From 66-474 sp035281745 (lineage in GTDB: Bacteria; Pseudomonadota; Gammaproteobacteria; Xanthomonadales; Rhodanobacteraceae): DNA of 64,000 nucleotides. The position numbers and the translations under genes were made by a program. Below, piece by piece: positions 23,162-30,501 of this stretch. The notes under the pieces are model-generated. The model ran no database searches and was not told where the DNA came from. It worked only from the letters and a program-made list of their open reading frames with translations. Location of the stretch: the NCBI GenBank assembly GCA_035281745.1, contig DATEDI010000010.1, positions 62,001 through 126,000 of the forward strand, in the 5' to 3' direction. Numbering within the stretch: position 1 is the first letter of the stretch; every line of letters starts with the position of its first letter.

Positions 23162-24445
23162 ATGATCCCCCAAACCCGTCGGGTCGCCGTGCTGGGCGGC
23201 GTGCGTATCCCGTTCTGCAAGCGCGACACCGCGTATGCCGATCTCGGCAACTTCGGAATGTCGGTGGAGGTACTGGGCGCGCTGGTCGAGAAGTTCGGCC
23301 TGCAGGGCCTGGAGCTGGGCGAAGTCGCGTTCGGCGCGGTGATGAAGCATCCGGCCGACTGGAACCTCGCGCGCGAAGCGCTGCAATCCTCCGGGCTCGC
23401 GATGACCACGCCCGGCTTCACCACCGCGCGTGCCTGCGGCACATCACTGGACAACGCGATCCTGATCGCACAGAAGATCGCGACCGGCCAGATCGAAGCC
23501 GGCATCGGCGGCGGTTCGGATACCACCAGCCAGGTGCCGCTGACCTATTCCAATCGCCTGCAGCAACGCCTGCTGGATTTGAATCGTGCGAAAACATTCG
23601 GGCAGAAACTGCGCGCCGTGACCCACGGCTTCCGTTTGCGCGAATTGAAACCGCAGGTGCCGGGCGTGGTCGAGCCACGCACCGGGCTTTCGATGGGCCA
23701 GCACTGCGAGAAGATGGCGCGCGAATGGAAGATCGGTCGCGCCGAGCAGGATCGGTGGGCGCTGGAAAGCCACCGCAAGCTCGCGGCCGCCTACGACACC
23801 GGTTTCTTCGATGATCTGGTGGTTCCATTTCGCGGCGTCGCGCGCGACAACCTGTTGCGCGCCGACACCACGCTGGAAAAATTGGCCGCACTGAAGCCGG
23901 CATTCGATCGCACCTCGGGCCAAGGCACGCTCACCGCCGGTAATTCATCTGCGTTGTCGGATGGCGCGGCGGCGGTGCTGCTGGCCAGCGAGGACTGGGC
24001 CGCGGCGCGCGGCCTGCCGGTGCTGGCGTACCTCACGTTCGCGGAAGTCGCGGGCGTCGATTACGTGCACGGCGAGGGCTTGCTGATGGCGCCGACCATC
24101 GCGGTGCCGCGCATGCTGCAACGCGCGGGCTTGACCTTGCAGGATTTCGATTTCTACGAAATCCACGAAGCCTTCGCCGCGCAGGTGTTGTGCCAGTTGC
24201 GCGCGTGGGAATCGCCGGACTATTGTCGGGACCGGCTCGGCCTGGACGCGCCGCTGGGATCGATCGATCCGGCGAAGATCAACGTCAACGGGTCGAGTCT
24301 CGCCACTGGCCACCCGTTTGCCGCGACCGGTGCGCGGATCGTGGCGACGCTTGCAAAACTGCTGGCCCGGAAGGGTTCCGGCCGCGGCTTGATTTCCATC
24401 TGCACCGCGGGTGGGATGGGCGTGGTGGCAATCCTGGAGCGATAG
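23162..24445 (+). CDS. fadI: FadI-like acetyl-CoA C-acyltransferase (thiolase)
   Basis: The 427-aa thiolase cleaves 3-ketoacyl-CoA in beta-oxidation or condenses acetyl-CoA. The nucleophilic Cys lies in ARACGTSLDNAIL. The catalytic His residues are in EIHEAFAAQ and TGHPFAATGAR, and the second Cys is in ICTAGGMGV. The N-terminus and length match the FadI group better than FadA or PhaA. No fadJ partner gene is adjacent. The preceding spacer holds the inverted pair CAATCCATTTTGATTTGGTG and CACAATCAAAAGCACAATGG. Confidence 0.9.
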   Translation: MIPQTRRVAVLGGVRIPFCKRDTAYADLGNFGMSVEVLGALVEKFGLQGLELGEVAFGAVMKHPADWNLAREALQSSGLAMTTPGFTTARACGTSLDNAILIAQKIATGQIEAGIGGGSDTTSQVPLTYSNRLQQRLLDLNRAKTFGQKLRAVTHGFRLRELKPQVPGVVEPRTGLSMGQHCEKMAREWKIGRAEQDRWALESHRKLAAAYDTGFFDDLVVPFRGVARDNLLRADTTLEKLAALKPAFDRTSGQGTLTAGNSSALSDGAAAVLLASEDWAAARGLPVLAYLTFAEVAGVDYVHGEGLLMAPTIAVPRMLQRAGLTLQDFDFYEIHEAFAAQVLCQLRAWESPDYCRDRLGLDAPLGSIDPAKINVNGSSLATGHPFAATGARIVATLAKLLARKGSGRGLISICTAGGMGVVAILER

Positions 24446-24453
24446 GTTGTTGT

Positions 24454-24550
24454 GTAGGTTGGGGTGAGGCGGGATTCATCCGCTGAAGCCCAACGACCCG
24501 GAGCCACGTTGGGCTTCATCCGCAACCAGCGCGGATTCAGCCCAATCTAC
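24454..24550. repeat. Dispersed GTAGGTTGG...CCAATCTAC palindromic repeat
   Basis: It has the same plan as the copy at 7246-7314: outer arms GTAGGTTGGG and CCCAATCTAC, inner GAAGCCCAACG and CGTTGGGCTTC. It lies between convergent genes. Confidence 0.75.
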
Positions 24551-24583
24551 CGGCGCGACAGCGCTACGGCTGTTGTCTGGCTG

Positions 24584-25159
24584 TTACCCGATCTTGAACA
24601 GTGTCGGTTTCCAGGCACCACTGGCGTAGGAGTCGCGGCGGCGGCGATGCATGCGGGCGATGGCTTCGGCTGCGCGGGCATCGGCCCAGTCGGCACGTTG
24701 CACCATCAGCTTGGCCGGGTCCTCGCCACGCGCGCGCGCCTCGTCGTCGCGCCATGCGCAGAAATCGTCGTAGGCCTCGATTTCGAATTGCAGGTCGCGA
24801 CGGCACAGCTCGATCATGATTGCGTCGTCCAGGAAGCCGAGCACCGGCACCCGATCGGGGATCGAATCCTCGGGATCGGCCAGATAAGCCAGGGCCGCCA
24901 GCACGCGATGACGATCTTCGTCGGGCAGGTTGAAGCCGACGTCGCCGGCCATCGAAATCATGGACTCGACACTGTCCAGACGCTCGGAGATGAACGGCGG
25001 CGCGTGCTGCGCGGCGCGGGTTTCGTCGAGCAATGCCTGCGCGGCGGTGATGATCTTGTCGGAATCCGCGCCCCGGATACCGGCTTCGACGTCGCGCATG
25101 CCCTTGACGAAGAACTGCAGGTCGTCGTCGCTCAACTGGATGTTGATGTCCATCGGCAT
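24584..25159 (-). CDS. YkvA/DUF1232-like protein
   Basis: This 191-aa acidic protein carries the DUF1232 (YkvA) core in the middle: LAALAYLADPEDSIPDR followed by VLGFLDDAIMIELCRRDL, around residues 88-122. That core usually forms a short membrane-associated helical pair. The function of the family is unknown. The start at 25159 has GAGG nine bases upstream. A two-hairpin element lies just upstream, separating it from the ClsC-like gene on the same strand. Confidence 0.7.
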   Translation of the reverse strand: MPMDINIQLSDDDLQFFVKGMRDVEAGIRGADSDKIITAAQALLDETRAAQHAPPFISERLDSVESMISMAGDVGFNLPDEDRHRVLAALAYLADPEDSIPDRVPVLGFLDDAIMIELCRRDLQFEIEAYDDFCAWRDDEARARGEDPAKLMVQRADWADARAAEAIARMHRRRRDSYASGAWKPTLFKIG

Positions 25160-25246
25160 GGCTGAATCCTCGAACGGGGGCGGCAGAATGCGCCAGCCTA
25201 CCGACCGGGCTTTGGCCCGTCAATCACCGGCGCGGACTGTGGCTTT

Positions 25247-25346
25247 CGTGAAAAGTCAGGCCATGGATGGCCGTTCTGGTGTCCAGCGGAGTACCGGATT
25301 CGAACGATACCGGGGCACTTGTGAAGCGGCGTTCACGGACGAACGC
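25247..25346 (-). repeat. Stop-codon-linked two-hairpin element, copy D (covariant stem)
   Basis: On the minus strand, hairpin 2 reads GCGTTCGTCCGTGAACGC (25346-25329). Both arms are changed relative to GCGATC/GATCGC, so pairing is kept. It starts 4 nt after the stop of the phospholipase D gene. The distal GGCCATCCATGGCC hairpin with TGACTTTTCACG ends at 25247. Confidence 0.85.
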
Positions 25347-25350
25347 AACC

Positions 25351-27201
25351 CTAGAGTATGCCCTGGATGCCCGCGCCGAACGCGGTGATGAAGCGCGTGA
25401 TGATGGCCGTGAGCGACAGGTTGACTTGTGGAAAGTCGCCCACCGGCTCCCAGCAATTCAGGAAAGCGGGATCGGTGGCGGGCACCGCTTGGCAGCCGGG
25501 TTTCAACTGGTAGTCGGTGGCGTACGCCCACGGCCACAAGTCGAAGATGGGCAGCTTGCGCGAGACGTCGCCGATCGCCTGGCTGACATCACCGATGATC
25601 GGAATCGGGTGGCGGGGCGCAACCAGCCACGCGTTCTGCGGCGAAGCGTCGCGCAGGATCGTCGCACGCACCTGATCGGCAAACGCGGGGTCGTCGATGA
25701 TGATGCCGCCCTCGGTGTTGTAGTCGGCCGAACGCGGATCGAAGTTGTGGGAGCCCACCATCGCGATATGGCCGTCCACCACCAGCGATTTCGCGTGCAG
25801 GCTGATGCGTGGACCCGGACTGCCGGGTTCGATCGGCGCGCGGCCGCCGCGATGCGCCGAGGATTTCTCCGACCCGAAACCGGACAGGCGGTAATAGTCG
25901 CCCAGCATCTCGGCGGCGTCGGCGGGATGCGGCATCAACTCGTGGATGTGGAACCCATAATCCACCAGGAATTTCTTGTGGTGCTTGTAGGACAGCGCAT
26001 ACACCCCGATCGCATCGGTGGATGCCAGCGAATTGGTCGACACCAGCACCTTCACCGGCGGCTGTTTCTTCTGCAGCGCCTTGAAGATCTTGCCCGCGCG
26101 ACTGGTCAACACAAGGTAGGGCGTCTGCAGCACGACCTGGTCGTGCGCTTCCGACAGCATCTTCATGAGGTCGCGCGTCAGTTCGCGCGAATCCGGACCG
26201 TGCACCGCTTCGGCCTTCGACGGCAGGTCGTAGAAGTAATCGACCAACCCGACATCGAGGCTGTGGTCGAGCAGGTTGCTCGCCAGCCATTCGGGATCTT
26301 CCGCATCCCCGCGGGTCGTCGCCACCCGCTGCGGATCGGCGAAGGCCGGTTCCTGCCAGGGTTCGACGTCGAACGGATGCTTCAGGATGTCGGCGTTGAC
26401 GTCCCTCAGGTGCGTCAACGGCACCGCGCGGTTGTTCTGCCAGAAAAGATCGAAGCTCCTTTCCATCTGGCGTCCGGCGGTGCCCGCCACCAGCACGTCA
26501 CGATCCAGGAAATCCATCTGCGGATCCCAGTCGTAGTAATTGTCGGCGTAATTGCGGCCGCCCACGATGCCGACCTTGTCGTCGACCAGCAGCAGCTTGT
26601 TGTGCATCCGCTGGTTGAACTTGTGGAAGCAGCACAACACGCTCGCCGCGTACTCGACGTAGTTGCTGCGGGCGCTGTCGAAGGTCGGGTTGTACAACTT
26701 GATGTGCAGGTTCACGCTGGCGCGCGCCAGCCGCGACAGCAGCTTCGGATCGTTCAGTGATCCCAGTTGGTCGGCGAGGATGCGCACCTGCACGCCGCGC
26801 CGCGCGGCTTTCACCAGTTCGTCCAGCACCAGCATGCCGGCGTCGTCCTTGGCCCAGATGTAGGTCTGGATGTCGATGGATCTCCGCGCGCCCCGGATCA
26901 GGTTGAGGCGCGCCACCAGCGCGTTCTGGCCGATGTTGAGCAGCGTGACGGTGTTGCGCGGGTGCGCGCGGGTGGCGCCCGCGATCGCGCGGTCGGCTTG
27001 CGCCAGGAACGGCGAGGGCTCGGCGCAGTGATCGGCGCGCTGGCAGTCGACGCGGGCGTCCGCCGACAACGCAACGATGTGATCGGCGCGCTGGATACGC
27101 TTGGTGGAAAGCGGCGCGCAGCCCGCGAGCAGCAGCAGCGCCAAGGCGCACAGGCAGCCACCGGATTTTGCGCGCGAGGTTTTCAGCATCGCCCGGATCA
27201 T
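25351..27201 (-). CDS. ClsC-like phospholipase D-family lipoprotein (cardiolipin synthase)
   Basis: The protein of about 616 aa has a lipoprotein signal peptide ending in LLLLAGC and two HKD motifs. These are in RMHNKLLLVDDKVGIVGGRN and in SLHAKSLVVDGHIAMVGSHN. The two-domain PLD architecture with RSIDIQTYIWAKDDAG resembles E. coli ClsC, which makes cardiolipin from phosphatidylglycerol and phosphatidylethanolamine. A ClsC partner such as YmdB is not adjacent. The start is taken at 27201; an ATG at 27189 would also keep the signal peptide. It follows yceI on the same strand with a 10-nt gap. Confidence 0.88.
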   Translation of the reverse strand: MIRAMLKTSRAKSGGCLCALALLLLAGCAPLSTKRIQRADHIVALSADARVDCQRADHCAEPSPFLAQADRAIAGATRAHPRNTVTLLNIGQNALVARLNLIRGARRSIDIQTYIWAKDDAGMLVLDELVKAARRGVQVRILADQLGSLNDPKLLSRLARASVNLHIKLYNPTFDSARSNYVEYAASVLCCFHKFNQRMHNKLLLVDDKVGIVGGRNYADNYYDWDPQMDFLDRDVLVAGTAGRQMERSFDLFWQNNRAVPLTHLRDVNADILKHPFDVEPWQEPAFADPQRVATTRGDAEDPEWLASNLLDHSLDVGLVDYFYDLPSKAEAVHGPDSRELTRDLMKMLSEAHDQVVLQTPYLVLTSRAGKIFKALQKKQPPVKVLVSTNSLASTDAIGVYALSYKHHKKFLVDYGFHIHELMPHPADAAEMLGDYYRLSGFGSEKSSAHRGGRAPIEPGSPGPRISLHAKSLVVDGHIAMVGSHNFDPRSADYNTEGGIIIDDPAFADQVRATILRDASPQNAWLVAPRHPIPIIGDVSQAIGDVSRKLPIFDLWPWAYATDYQLKPGCQAVPATDPAFLNCWEPVGDFPQVNLSLTAIITRFITAFGAGIQGIL

Positions 27202-27211
27202 ACGGGGGCTG

Positions 27212-27814
27212 TCAATGCGGCGCCGCAAATTCAGCGAGGCTGATCCGCAAATCCAGTTCGACCTTGTTCGAAAGCACGCCGCGCCACGCACCCATCCCGA
27301 AACTCGAGCGTGCAATCGTGCCGCGCACGCGGATCGTGCACGCCAGCGGCTGGCGCGGGCAATCGGAAGGCAGCAAAGCCAGGATCACCGGGTGGCGCTC
27401 CCCATGCAGGGTCAGCAAGCCTCGCAACGTGCCGCCGCTCGTCAGTTCATCCAGCGGAAACGGATCCGAATCAAAACGGATGACCGGAAATTGCGCGGCG
27501 TCGAAAAAGTTCGCGCCGAGCGCATGCGCGCGATCGTCGGCATCGGTCATTTCGAGACCGGCGACCTCGAGGGTGGCATCGACCTGCGCCAAGTCCGCGC
27601 CGATGTGGGTGTCGATCCGACGCAGCGTTCCGGAAAGGCCGGGAAAGGTGCCGCGCACGTGTGCGAACAAAAATTTGCGCACACTGAACTGCGCTTGCGA
27701 TTTTGCGGCATCGATCGACCAGGTGTGCGCGCTGGAGTCTGGCGGCGGTGCTGCCGGTACGACGCTCGTCCCTGCGAGCAGGGCGAGGATCAGCGCCGAG
27801 GTCAGGGCGACCAT
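27212..27814 (-). CDS. YceI-family periplasmic lipid-binding protein
   Basis: The 200-aa protein has a signal peptide (about 1-21, ending VVPAAP) and a YceI lipocalin-like beta barrel. Characteristic segments are WSIDAAKSQAQFSVRKFL, VRGTFPGLSGTL and RGTIARSSFGMGAWRGVLSN, the last close to the family's FGM motif. YceI proteins bind isoprenoid or other lipids in the periplasm. The start overlaps the sixA 3' end by 13 nt, suggesting translational coupling. It is followed by the ClsC-like gene. Confidence 0.88.
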   Translation of the reverse strand: MVALTSALILALLAGTSVVPAAPPPDSSAHTWSIDAAKSQAQFSVRKFLFAHVRGTFPGLSGTLRRIDTHIGADLAQVDATLEVAGLEMTDADDRAHALGANFFDAAQFPVIRFDSDPFPLDELTSGGTLRGLLTLHGERHPVILALLPSDCPRQPLACTIRVRGTIARSSFGMGAWRGVLSNKVELDLRISLAEFAAPH

Positions 27815-28278
27815 AGCGCCCGCAAACGGCCGTGCCCGGGTTCGAGCGCGCCGTCGGTCAACTCGATCCATGCGACGGTTGCCGGCGACATGCCGCGCGC
27901 ACCGGCGGATCGGCCTTCGGTCAGGAGCGCCAGCAGTTCTTCCATGCCCGGATTGTGCCCGATCAGCAGCATCTGCTGCGCGTCCGGCGCATGGTTTTCC
28001 ACCAGCGCCAGCAATTCGCCGGGCGTGGCGCGATAGATCGCGTGCACGAATTGCGGTTGCGGCATCCGCAACGCCTTGTCGACCGCGTCGGCGGTCATCT
28101 GGGCGCGGCGCGCGGGCGAACACAGCACGGCATCGGGTGCCGCACCGTGTTCGGCCAGCCACATGCCAGCCGCGCGCGCCTGCGCCTCGCCGTGCACGCT
28201 CAACGGGCGTTCGGTGTCGCGTCCGTCGGGTCCCAGCGACATGGCCTCGGCGTGCCGCAGCAACAACAATTCACGCAT
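27802..28278 (-). CDS. sixA: SixA-like phosphohistidine phosphatase
   Basis: This 158-aa histidine-phosphatase-superfamily protein has the catalytic LLLRHAEAM at the N-terminus, a second-histidine motif LIGHNPGMEEL and CSPARRAQMTAD in between. SixA removes phosphate from histidine in phosphorelay HPt domains and in the nitrogen PTS protein NPr in E. coli. The window encodes an HPt-bearing hybrid kinase, but a link is only a possibility. It overlaps yceI by 13 nt and follows a secreted-protein gene. Confidence 0.88.
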   Translation of the reverse strand: MRELLLLRHAEAMSLGPDGRDTERPLSVHGEAQARAAGMWLAEHGAAPDAVLCSPARRAQMTADAVDKALRMPQPQFVHAIYRATPGELLALVENHAPDAQQMLLIGHNPGMEELLALLTEGRSAGARGMSPATVAWIELTDGALEPGHGRLRALWSP

Positions 28279-28290
28279 GGCCGCGCGTTC

Positions 28291-29367
28291 TCATCGACCG
28301 GTGGAAGCCGCGCCGGTGGGCGCGGGCGCGTCCAGCGGAACCTGGTTGGCGCGCAGGGTGGCCAGCATCAGGCTGAGCTCCGTGCCGCCGTTGCGCGCGG
28401 TGGTCAACCACTGCGATGCCTGCGCGGTATCGGTGAGCCCACGTTGCAGCAGGGCCGAATATTGGTGCACCTGCCAGGCGAGGTTCTGGCTGGCCTGGTC
28501 GCTGCGGGACTTTTCGTCCGGATTCAACGTGCCCTGGATGTGCAGGCCCACCGCGCGTGCGATCGGGCTGGAACCCCACTGCAGGGTGTGCGCGAGTTTC
28601 AGGCAATCGCTTTTGAGGTCGTCGTCTTTCGCCGCGTCGTCGCCGCACAGTTGTTCCAGCGGTCCGAAGGCCGGGCGAATGTGGTTCTGGATGTTCATCA
28701 CGGCCACCAGCATGCGCACGCCATCGGCGTTGTCCGGTTGCCCGTCGTGCGCGCCCTGCGTGGTGTCGGGCAGCGGCGGCAGCACCGCGACGGCCTTGGC
28801 GACGCCAGCCAGCGCCTTGCCGTAATAGTCGTCGTAGGTTTTCGCGGCGGCGGCCTGTTTCAGCGCGGCGCGTTCGGCCTTGTCGCTCTTGTCACGCGCG
28901 GCCACGTCCATCGCCACTATCCAGACCGCGGCGTTGTCGGCGGCGTGCTGCTTCAGCCAGGCAAAGGCTTGCGCGTTCGGGCAATCCTTTTCCGATTTGC
29001 AGGCATCGAGCCGCGCCCATTCGACAGGCGCCCCGGCGTTCGGCGCCGCCGCGGCGCGCTGGCTGAGCGCGTCGAAATCGAGCCCCTGGGTCGGGTTCTG
29101 GAATGGCTTGGCCAGGATCGCTGCGCCCAGCAGGTAATCCGGATCGGCCCGCAACGCGACCACGCTGACCAGATCGTGCTGGTACTGCTGGATCGCCTGC
29201 ATGCGCTTGCGGTCGGCGGGCGAAATCCTGGCTGCATCGGGTGCGACGGCACTGGATGCGGACGCCGGGGGCGTCGGCGATTTCGGCTGCGGCGCCGGTG
29301 GTTTCGCGAGTGCGGCGCTGGCGATCAGCAGCGCCGCAAGGGCAGTGACGGGCATGGCGTGGCGCAT
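28291..29367 (-). CDS. Exported hypothetical protein, helical
   Basis: The 358-aa protein has a cleavable signal peptide (MRHAMPVTALAALLIASAALA) and a Pro/Ala/Ser-rich linker to about residue 45. A mainly alpha-helical domain with four cysteines follows (ACKSEKDC, LCGDD, SDCLK). No known domain was recognised. The helical repeats in the second half (ALKQAAAAKTYDDYYGKAL, AVGLHIQGTLNPDE) suggest a tetratricopeptide-like array, unproven. It is 12 bp upstream of sixA on the same strand. An alternative start is the ATG at 29355. Confidence 0.7.
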   Translation of the reverse strand: MRHAMPVTALAALLIASAALAKPPAPQPKSPTPPASASSAVAPDAARISPADRKRMQAIQQYQHDLVSVVALRADPDYLLGAAILAKPFQNPTQGLDFDALSQRAAAAPNAGAPVEWARLDACKSEKDCPNAQAFAWLKQHAADNAAVWIVAMDVAARDKSDKAERAALKQAAAAKTYDDYYGKALAGVAKAVAVLPPLPDTTQGAHDGQPDNADGVRMLVAVMNIQNHIRPAFGPLEQLCGDDAAKDDDLKSDCLKLAHTLQWGSSPIARAVGLHIQGTLNPDEKSRSDQASQNLAWQVHQYSALLQRGLTDTAQASQWLTTARNGGTELSLMLATLRANQVPLDAPAPTGAASTGR

Positions 29368-29492
29368 GGCGGGTACCGACAAGGCAATCCGGTGAAAACT
29401 AGGGGCGGACGGGTGAATGCTGGCTGGCCGGCGTGGCGGGTCGGCCGTGCGTTGGCCCAAGGGCAGTCGAGGCCATGATTTCCATCGCGCGA

Positions 29493-30338
29493 CTATGTTG
29501 GAAGGGCCTCGCGCATGAACTCCGGCTGCGCCAGCGCGACGCGATGGATATCGGCGTTGTAATAGCGCGTCGCGAACGGCTTGGCTTTCGCATCGTGCTC
29601 GCGGAATGCGACGAGATCGCCGTCCTTGCGCGCCAAGGTGCAGCTCCACCAGCCGGTCGGGTAGCACGGTTGCGGAAAGGGCAGGGTACGCGTCGTGGAA
29701 AATCCGACCTCGCGCATCGCGCTTTGCATCGAGCGGATCAGGTCAAGCAGCACCAATGGCGATTCCGATTGCTGCACCAGGATGCCGCCTTCGCGCAACG
29801 CGCGGAAGCAGCTTGCGTAGAACTTCGCGTTGAACAGGCCCTCGGCCGGGCCGACCGGATCGGTGGAATCGACGATCACCAGGTCCAGCGAATCGGGCGC
29901 GGCATCGGCCATGTACTTGATGCCGTCGTCGAACAGCAGCTTCGCGCGCGGGTCGCCGTTGGATTCGCACAGTTCCGGGAAATATTTTTCCGCGAGACGG
30001 GTGACTCGTTCGTCGATGTCGATCTGGGCGACGCTTTCGACTTCGGGATGCCGCAGCACCTCGCGCAGCGTGCCGCAGTCGCCGCCGCCGATGATCACCA
30101 CGTTGCGCGGCGCGGCGTGCGTGTACAGCGCCGGATGCGTCATCATTTCGTGGTACAGGAAATTGTCGCGGCTGGTCAGCATGGTGCAGCCGTCGATCAC
30201 CATCAGGTTGCCCCAGTCGGTGGTGCGGTAGATCTCGATGTGCTGGAACGGCGTCTGCTCGTCGGCCAGCTTTTCGGCCACGCGATAACCGATGGACGAA
30301 CCGGAGGCTTCGTGCTTTTCGGTAAACCAGTCGGACAT
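29493..30338 (-). CDS. speE: SpeE, spermidine synthase
   Basis: The 281-aa enzyme transfers an aminopropyl group from decarboxylated S-adenosylmethionine to putrescine. Conserved elements are MVIDGCTMLTSRDNFLYHEM, the glycine-rich VVIIGGGDCGTLREVLRH and the catalytic Asp in VDSTDPVGPAEGLF. The ATG at 30338 fixes the usual start MSDWFTEKHE. It is divergent from speA across an inverted repeat carrying two TACAAT boxes, giving a polyamine locus. Confidence 0.95.
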   Translation of the reverse strand: MSDWFTEKHEASGSSIGYRVAEKLADEQTPFQHIEIYRTTDWGNLMVIDGCTMLTSRDNFLYHEMMTHPALYTHAAPRNVVIIGGGDCGTLREVLRHPEVESVAQIDIDERVTRLAEKYFPELCESNGDPRAKLLFDDGIKYMADAAPDSLDLVIVDSTDPVGPAEGLFNAKFYASCFRALREGGILVQQSESPLVLLDLIRSMQSAMREVGFSTTRTLPFPQPCYPTGWWSCTLARKDGDLVAFREHDAKAKPFATRYYNADIHRVALAQPEFMREALPT

Positions 30339-30365
30339 GCCGAAAATCCTGTTGGAGAACGCCTG

Positions 30366-30400
30366 ATTGTAACGGCCGGGCCGGGCCCGCGCGTTACAAT
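30366..30400. promoter_or_regulatory. Inverted repeat with back-to-back TACAAT boxes between speE and speA
   Basis: ATTGTAACG (30366-30374) and CGTTACAAT (30392-30400) are perfect 9-bp inverted arms separated by 17 bp of G/C-rich sequence. Each arm contains TACAAT in the right direction to serve as the -10 box, one for speE (predicted leader about 20 nt) and one for speA. No good -35 boxes are seen, so the arms may also be an operator. Confidence 0.55.
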
Positions 30401-30501
30401 GATGCGTCGATCCCGCGGCGTCAGTGGCTTCCGGTCGGCGAACACGTTGCGTCAAGGCCCGCCGCTGCGACGTTCCACCCCTCGTTATCCGGAGAACCAC
30501 G

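Noticed and set aside
25290..25330. tRNA-like sequence ACCGGATTCGAACGATACC
   Set aside because: It resembles a T-arm but no acceptor or anticodon arms fit, and it is the variable centre of two-hairpin element copy D.
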